NCBI GenBank assembly: GCA_021828925.1
Contig: JAJZCT010000208.1
Span: 1-6,364 of the forward strand
DNA length: 6,364 nucleotides
From: Planctomycetota bacterium
GTDB taxonomy: Bacteria; Planctomycetota; Phycisphaerae; WQYP01
Direction: 5' to 3'
The notes under the pieces are model-generated. The model made no database searches. It was not told where the DNA came from and saw only the letters and a list, made by a program, of their open reading frames with translations. Positions 1 through 3,637 of the stretch are shown piece after piece. The position numbers and the translations under genes are program-made. Position 1 is the first letter of the stretch, and each line of letters opens with the position of its first letter.

Positions 1-25
1 TGGGTATTACACGCGTAGCACAGGT

Positions 26-54
26 GTGTCAAGAAATATCAACTGTGTTAAAAT
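26..54 (+). promoter_or_regulatory. Probable sigma70-type promoter of the tRNA-Leu gene
   Basis: A -10-like hexamer TAAAAT (49-54, five of six consensus bases) lies 17 bases after a -35-like GTGTCA (26-31, four of six). Transcription would begin near 61, a few bases before the mature tRNA at 68, which is the expected arrangement for a tRNA gene. The hexamers are seen in the sequence; their use as a promoter is inferred. Confidence 0.5.
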
Positions 55-67
55 AGGCTCATTGCCC

Positions 68-149
68 GCTCGGGTGGCGGAATTGGCAGACGCGCCGGAT
101 TTAGGTTCCGGTTCCGAAAGGAGTGCAGGTTCGATTCCTGTCCCGAGCA
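68..149 (+). tRNA. tRNA-Leu (anticodon UAG)
   Basis: A full class II cloverleaf can be drawn. The acceptor arms GCTCGGG (68-74) and CCCGAGC (142-148) pair perfectly, with discriminator A149. The anticodon stem is CCGGA (95-99) with TCCGG (107-111), and the loop TTTAGGT places anticodon TAG at 102-104, which reads CUA and, by wobble, CUG leucine codons. A long variable arm with a TCC-GAAA-GGA hairpin (113-122) is the class II mark of tRNA-Leu. The T arm is GCAGG (125-129), loop TTCGATT, CCTGT (137-141). No CCA follows the discriminator, so CCA must be added after transcription. The D-arm region TGGCGGAATTGGCAGACGC is typical of leucine tRNAs. Confidence 0.97.
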
Positions 150-180
150 TCTTGAGACATGTATTTACGTGAATATGATA

Positions 181-391
181 GCAAATCCCCGCAATTGGCG
201 GTATTTGCATCTTCCGGCGATTGCCTATTCGTTTCTTTGCCGCACCGGATTTTACAAAGCTGCTGCATGGAATCCGGCTTGACAATGCGGAGTGAGAAAA
301 ATTGTTTTTTTGCGGCCAAACCGATATGCAGAGGTTTCGGAGGATTGTGCGTCAACGTCACGGGATCAGGGTGGCGGCCTCCACCCCGGCG
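181..391. repeat. Direct repeat copy 1, structured and non-coding
   Basis: This stretch recurs in the same orientation at 2632-2863. The last ~154 bases (238-391) match the other copy except for one substitution (GCGGAG here, GCAGAG there) and one T in a T-run (seven here, eight there). The first ~57 bases are clearly related but diverged, and the other copy carries ~20 extra bases. Three inverted repeats are visible: an imperfect hairpin at 191-201 with 214-224 (10 of 11 pairs); CCGGATT (245-251) with AATCCGG (271-277); and GGGTGG (369-374) with CCACCC (381-386). A perfect -35 hexamer TTGACA sits at 279-284 but lacks a convincing -10. No plausible protein is encoded. It could be a dispersed intergenic element or a duplication made when the toxin-antitoxin cassette arrived. 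Confidence 0.85.
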
Positions 392-567
392 TCATTTAAG
401 GGGTGCAGGAGCCAGTCTCTATGGGGCGTTGTTTTGAGACAGCCGCGGGGGAAGCTTGTGGGTCTCGGCATCAGTAAGAATTGCGACTCTGTTGTGACCG
501 CGCTGAAATTCGTCCGGGCCAATGTGTGCGGCTCGCATCGCCTGACACCGATTCAAACATCCGGGTC
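392..567. other. Intergenic tail between repeat copy 1 and the toxin gene
   Basis: This 176-bp stretch begins exactly where the two repeat copies stop matching and ends at the toxin stop codon. I find no convincing gene, RNA or T-run terminator on either strand. Open frames run through it but have no ribosome binding site and no recognisable motif. It is probably the 3' flank of the toxin-antitoxin cassette. Confidence 0.5.
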
Positions 568-1326
568 TCAGCCAAGACGGAACATCGCGGCGAGTTCCGC
601 CAGCACGCTGTCGCGCGTACCACCACGAAACCCCAGAGCTTTGAGGTCAACTTCCTCGCCGCGCATACGCGTAATGAAGTCGCGAAGGTCTTTCTTGACG
701 GCATCGGGGGCGGCAGGGGCAATTGCGGGATCGAGAATCTGGAACAATCGGAAGATATCGTTCTTGTGCTTCTTGATCGCCTTGCTGTCGATCCGTTCGC
801 CGTTGCTCTGACGCCGGGTCAGGTCCAGCCAGGCCCGCGCCTTCAAGGGCACAAGGTGCATTGCGCCCACCGCCGAAAGTCCGTTGACTTCCTGCCGCCC
901 AGCTTTGACGAAACTGTAGTAGTCGATATCCATCAAGATCGCCGACAGACTCGACACGTCCTGTTCCATCGGAAGTGGGGTCAGATGGCTGCCTTCGGCT
1001 ATTTGCAACATGTCCGGCTGTCGCGAAAACAACTCCAGCATGAATGGGTAATTTTCGCTGGTGGGTTTGTGGAAGCGATAGAACAGCTTCTGGCCGGTCG
1101 ATTTCTCCTGGGCCTGGTAATTCCCTGCCCGCACGAATGCCCAAAACGCCTGGACAAACGCAGCGTCCAGCGCTTCTGCGCACAGCACGATGTCGAGGTC
1201 TTTGGTGGCCCGGAAGGGAAGCCCGACGCTGGCCATCGCAATGTCGCACGCGGTGCCGCCGATCAGCACGTAGCGGTCGGCGAAATTCTGAAAATGTACG
1301 CGGAAGATGTCCAGGCCTTTTACCAA
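568..1326 (-). CDS. AbiEii-like nucleotidyltransferase, toxin of a type IV toxin-antitoxin pair
   Basis: The predicted protein has 252 residues and the marks of the DNA polymerase beta-type nucleotidyltransferases that include AbiEii/AbiGii toxins. There is a glycine-rich IGGTA (residues 22-26), then RATKDLDIV (39-47), whose D43 and D45 form the metal-binding DxD. E98 in MLELF is a candidate third carboxylate. K162 (PLKAR) and the later basic/acidic KKHKNDIFRL (185-194) resemble the conserved C-terminal AbiEii motifs. Family members add nucleotides to RNA targets, including tRNA in the characterised mycobacterial toxins, and so stop growth; the target here is unknown. The start is TTG, chosen because GAGGA lies 7 bases upstream and no ATG or GTG fits. 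The start overlaps the end of the antitoxin gene by 7 bases, so translation is probably coupled. The protein should act in the cytoplasm. It looks intact. Confidence 0.85.
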   Translation of the reverse strand: MVKGLDIFRVHFQNFADRYVLIGGTACDIAMASVGLPFRATKDLDIVLCAEALDAAFVQAFWAFVRAGNYQAQEKSTGQKLFYRFHKPTSENYPFMLELFSRQPDMLQIAEGSHLTPLPMEQDVSSLSAILMDIDYYSFVKAGRQEVNGLSAVGAMHLVPLKARAWLDLTRRQSNGERIDSKAIKKHKNDIFRLFQILDPAIAPAAPDAVKKDLRDFITRMRGEEVDLKALGFRGGTRDSVLAELAAMFRLG

Positions 1327-2303
1327 CCGAGTTTCCTCATCATTTCTTCCAAAGCCGCCTGCGTGCGTTCGTCGGTGTCAGCTTTCAGTGAAAGGTACAG
1401 CGACAACGGATCAACGATGCCACGCTCGGCGAAGAGGGTTGGTGGATAGCACCACACCTCGATCTCGTGGGCATCCGGATCTTGTGGTGGCACTTCAATG
1501 GGCTTAAGCCGCTGACGCAGCGATTTCCAATCCTCGCGGCTCAAGGCGTAGGTACTGTATACCGGCGGGGCAAGCATGGAGTATTCGGCTAACGCCGTGA
1601 GTCCGGCGCGGATGCCGTCAGTACCGGCTTCGGCGTGCCGGATGAACAATCGCGTGTTCACGGGGCTGCGCAGGAACGGCTGCGCCCTGGTCCAGATGTC
1701 TTGTTTGCTTCCAGGGAAATGTAAACAACGCTTCCGGCCGCGGGTCGCAACTTCACCCAGACCGGCATCCTCCAACTCGTCAAAGGCGCGGGTCATCGTC
1801 ATCGCCGAGTATGCCAGCCGTTGCGCAGTCTCCATCGGTATGAGGATTTGCTCGCCTCCCCGGAGCAGCGCGTGAATAACCACGGCCTGCGTCGCGGGAC
1901 TGAACGTCAGCGGTTCCGACCGGAGCCTGCGGTAATGTTCGCGCAAATCAATCGCCAGCATGGGCAGGTACATCTGATTGCCCGGCACGATGAAGGGCAC
2001 TTTGTGCTCAATCAGCCGCTTGCGGTTGTAGGCCGTTACCTGGGCGCGAACATAGATTACCTCCGCGTCCTGCTTCGTCCGCAGCAGATACATGTGCGCC
2101 CTCACGACGGCGGGGGATTGTTCGGAGGGGTTGCTATCGACTGCGAGCAGGCCGTGCATTCCCAGCAAATCGATTTCAGCAAAGCGGTACAGTTCCTTGA
2201 GGAAATGCGGCAGGCGTTCCCCGCCCCGCCATGGCGTGGTGGTCACGGCCACACCAAGCGTGTCATGCAGGTAGCGTTCAAGTTGGTGGAGTTCTTTGGG
2301 CAC
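1320..2303 (-). CDS. AbiEi-like winged-helix antitoxin / transcriptional regulator
   Basis: This is the first gene of the minus-strand operon, directly upstream of the nucleotidyltransferase toxin, as in AbiE type IV systems. With the GTG start at 2303 it has 327 residues. Residues ~135-197 look like a winged helix-turn-helix: a first helix around QAVVIHALL, a recognition-helix segment AYSAMTMTRAFDELEDAGL, and a basic wing ATRGRKRCLHF. An N-terminal domain of ~130 residues is not recognised. The C-terminal part (~220-327) would fit the toxin-neutralising role known for AbiEi proteins, but that is inference. GTG is preferred because GGAG lies 6 bases upstream. The frame stays open to a TTG at 2363 and an ATG at 2339, but these fall in the -35 and -10 boxes of the likely promoter, so they should not be in the mRNA. 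AbiEi proteins bind inverted repeats at their own promoter and repress it; a matching palindrome is present. The family call rests mainly on the wing and the partner gene. Confidence 0.75.
   Translation of the reverse strand: MPKELHQLERYLHDTLGVAVTTTPWRGGERLPHFLKELYRFAEIDLLGMHGLLAVDSNPSEQSPAVVRAHMYLLRTKQDAEVIYVRAQVTAYNRKRLIEHKVPFIVPGNQMYLPMLAIDLREHYRRLRSEPLTFSPATQAVVIHALLRGGEQILIPMETAQRLAYSAMTMTRAFDELEDAGLGEVATRGRKRCLHFPGSKQDIWTRAQPFLRSPVNTRLFIRHAEAGTDGIRAGLTALAEYSMLAPPVYSTYALSREDWKSLRQRLKPIEVPPQDPDAHEIEVWCYPPTLFAERGIVDPLSLYLSLKADTDERTQAALEEMMRKLGW
1334..1338 (-). promoter_or_regulatory. Ribosome binding site of the toxin gene, inside the antitoxin gene
   Basis: On the minus strand GAGGA is followed by a 7-base spacer and the TTG start at 1326. 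The site lies within the last codons of the upstream gene (the region encoding MRKLGW). It is the main support for the TTG start and implies that toxin output depends on translation of the antitoxin gene. Confidence 0.6.
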
Positions 2304-2309
2304 TTCTGG

Positions 2310-2313
2310 CTCC
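2310..2313 (-). promoter_or_regulatory. Ribosome binding site deciding the antitoxin GTG start
   Basis: GGAG on the minus strand stands 6 bases before GTG (2303-2301). The upstream in-frame ATG (2339) and TTG (2363) have no such site. This spacing is the reason the start is placed at 2303. Confidence 0.55.
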
Positions 2314-2330
2314 GCATCATTAGATACGCA

Positions 2331-2372
2331 CGATAACATAGCAAATGTTATCGTGCATTTCAAATGTTATCG
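2331..2372. promoter_or_regulatory. Palindromic operator with a third half-site, likely bound by the AbiEi-like regulator
   Basis: CGATAACAT (2331-2339) and ATGTTATCG (2345-2353) form a perfect 9-bp inverted repeat around a 5-base centre. A longer version of the right arm, CAAATGTTATCGT, occurs at 2342-2354 and again at 2361-2373, 19 bases further on, which is close to two helical turns. The sites cover the -10, spacer and -35 of the minus-strand promoter, so binding would block transcription. The repeats are seen directly. Assignment to autorepression by the neighbouring winged-helix protein is inference from known AbiEi systems. Confidence 0.7.
2335..2363 (-). promoter_or_regulatory. Promoter of the toxin-antitoxin operon
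   Basis: On the minus strand, TTGAAA (2363-2358, five of six -35 bases) is followed after exactly 17 bases by TATGTT (2340-2335), preceded by TGC to give an extended -10. Transcription would begin near 2328, about 25 bases before the GTG start. The promoter lies wholly within the palindromic operator. Confidence 0.6.
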
Positions 2373-2373
2373 T

Positions 2374-2631
2374 CACAGACCCGGACCAAGCTTTAAGCGA
2401 AACAGTAACAAAAATACTTACACTTTCTGCCGCCTTTGGCCATCGTCACGACTGCGAATGTCATATACTCCGGAAGTGCGGGGCCAAAACTCGGCGACCA
2501 AGGCCAGTTTGCCTCCAACTCAACCGCTGCGGAATCGGGTGATTTCGAGAATGCCAAATTTCGCGGATTTTCGGGGTTTATGCCGTTCTTGTCCATGGTG
2601 TATCCAGATACGCATGAAAATGAATGTAAGT
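2374..2631. other. Intergenic region upstream of the toxin-antitoxin operon
   Basis: This ~258-bp stretch runs from the operator to the start of repeat copy 2. Open frames exist on both strands. One is a minus-strand frame from ATG 2596 to the stop at 2393, beginning MDKNGINPENPRN. None has a clear ribosome binding site or a recognised domain. I see no terminator. It is most likely the 5' flank of the cassette or remnant sequence. Confidence 0.4.
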
Positions 2632-2863
2632 GCAAATCCCCGCAATTCGGGAAATCGGCATCTTCCGGCAATTGCCTGTTCGCGTCCTTGCGGGGCATCT
2701 CAGGCAATTGCCGCACCGGATTTTACAAAGCTGCTGCATGGAATCCGGCTTGACAATGCAGAGTGAGAAAAATTGTTTTTTTTGCGGCCAAACCGATATG
2801 CAGAGGTTTCGGAGGATTGTGCGTCAACGTCACGGGATCAGGGTGGCGGCCTCCACCCCGGCG
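2632..2863. repeat. Direct repeat copy 2, structured and non-coding
   Basis: This is the second copy of the element at 181-391, in the same orientation and ~2.4 kb away. Positions 2709-2863 are almost identical to 238-391; the left part is diverged. It keeps the same three inverted repeats: an imperfect hairpin at 2642-2653 with 2663-2675, CCGGATT (2716-2722) with AATCCGG (2742-2748), and GGGTGG (2841-2846) with CCACCC (2853-2858). It also has ~20 bases absent from copy 1, ending in a perfect palindrome GGCAATTGCC (2703-2712). The first hairpin persists although its bases differ between copies, which hints that structure matters. The copy ends ~60 bases before the rhodanese gene and could form its leader; a TTGACA at 2750-2755 has no good -10 at 17 bases. 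Confidence 0.85.
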
Positions 2864-2924
2864 GCCGATTTCCGCGCGGCGGGCGGGGATTTGCAATTGG
2901 ATGGTTCCTGATGACAATAGTGGC

Positions 2925-3287
2925 ATGAACTGGCAATTGATTTTATCGGTTATCGCGGTTGTCGTGGTGTTGCTGGTGCTTAAGCGCATCGGGCTTATTT
3001 CCCTGCAAAAGGCCAGAGCGCATCTGCAAAGCGGGGCTTTGCTGGTGGATGTACGCAGCACGGCGGAATTCAAGGCCCATCATCTTCCAAGGGCGATGAA
3101 TATCCCGCTGGATGTCCTGCATAGCAGTGCTCCAAGCTATTTACCGGACAAAAGAAGGGTTTTGCTGCTGCATTGTCAAAGCGGGGCGCGAAGTGCCGTG
3201 GCATGCAGAGTCCTTAAACAGATGGGATACACCAGCGTGTTTAATATCGGCTCACTGGGACGTGCTCAAAAGGTTATTGCCTCTTAG
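2925..3287 (+). CDS. Membrane-anchored rhodanese-domain protein
   Basis: This is a 120-residue single-domain rhodanese. An uncharged, Val/Leu/Ile-rich segment (residues ~4-19) followed by K20 and R21 forms one N-terminal membrane anchor. By the positive-inside rule it places the domain in the cytoplasm. The domain runs from ~25 to 120. VDVRSTAEFKAHHLPRAMNI (41-60) is the characteristic D-V-R...H-(I/L)-P-x-A-x-N-I pattern, and HCQSGARS (83-90) is the active-site loop with catalytic Cys84 and the usual CxxGxRS form. Such domains move sulfane sulfur from donors such as thiosulfate or persulfides to a thiol acceptor; the acceptor here is unknown. The start is uncertain: ATG 2925 places the anchor at the N-terminus, while an in-frame ATG at 2901 adds eight residues. 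Neither has a strong ribosome binding site. No partner gene for sulfur metabolism is in view. The gene appears monocistronic. Confidence 0.85.
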   Translation: MNWQLILSVIAVVVVLLVLKRIGLISLQKARAHLQSGALLVDVRSTAEFKAHHLPRAMNIPLDVLHSSAPSYLPDKRRVLLLHCQSGARSAVACRVLKQMGYTSVFNIGSLGRAQKVIAS

Positions 3288-3637
3288 TCTTTCAATATGC
3301 TGTACACGTTCAGTGGTTTCATACAACTGCTTTTAGATCGTCACAACTGCCATAGCCGCACAAGAGGTCAATGTAACTGGCATCGGACATATTCGGAATT
3401 CGCTAAGCAGTCTGGCCGAAAGGCAAGAATCCGAGCAGGGATGAAATGTATCCGGAGATCATTAAATGTACATCATGCGCACATAAATTGTATGTTCAGA
3501 TTCAACGGCCTTATGGAGAATAAATTCTAACTACTTATCTTTCAATTGGTTAGAGAGATTCACCAAGGTGGCATGCCGTTTGTGAGACTCCGTATATTGC
3601 GGGCTGATAGTGGCCTGCGGTATGTCGAGGTTCGATG
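3288..3637. other. Non-coding gap before the LplT-Aas fusion gene
   Basis: About 350 bases, locally AT-rich, lie between the rhodanese stop and the next start. Short open frames exist but lack a ribosome binding site and any recognisable motif. A small hairpin GCC-GAAA-GGC lies near 3417, and a palindrome ATGTACAT at 3466-3473. I see no strong T-run terminator and recognise no riboswitch. A -10-like TATATT (3593-3598) stands ~40 bases before the fusion gene but lacks a clear -35, so the promoter of that gene is only tentatively placed there. Confidence 0.5.

Noticed and set aside
68..149. tRNA 3' end as an attachment site for an integrated island
   Set aside because: I find no second copy of the tRNA 3' end in the window and no integrase gene. 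The direct repeats that do flank the cassette start outside the tRNA.
7..285. Minus-strand open frame with the peptide GIEPALLSEPEPKSGASANS, and an overlapping one ending in RNRTCTPFGTGT
   Set aside because: These are antisense translations of the tRNA-Leu gene, a well-known false protein in databases.
279..308. Promoter from TTGACA in repeat copy 1 (and 2750-2778 in copy 2)
   Set aside because: The -35 hexamer is perfect, but no acceptable -10 lies 16-18 bases later; the hexamer there is TTGTTT.
481..1449. Long plus-strand open frame of 322 codons opposite the toxin gene
   Set aside because: It is a shadow of the minus-strand coding frame. It has no recognisable domain, whereas the minus strand shows clear nucleotidyltransferase motifs, a ribosome binding site and operon structure.
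2393..2596. Possible 67-residue minus-strand protein beginning MDKNGINPENPRN, just upstream of the operon promoter
   Set aside because: There is no clear ribosome binding site, no recognised motif and a similar open frame on the other strand. It would become credible only if homologues were found.
2819..2911. Possible short leader peptide beginning at GTG after GGAGG and ending in TGA overlapping an ATG
   Set aside because: The spacer between GGAGG and GTG is only three bases, and the peptide is mostly repeat sequence also present in copy 1, where it does not keep the same end.
3297..3530. 77-codon plus-strand open frame between the rhodanese and fusion genes
   Set aside because: There is no ribosome binding site, no motif, and an amino-acid mix rich in Cys, His and Arg that suggests translated non-coding DNA.
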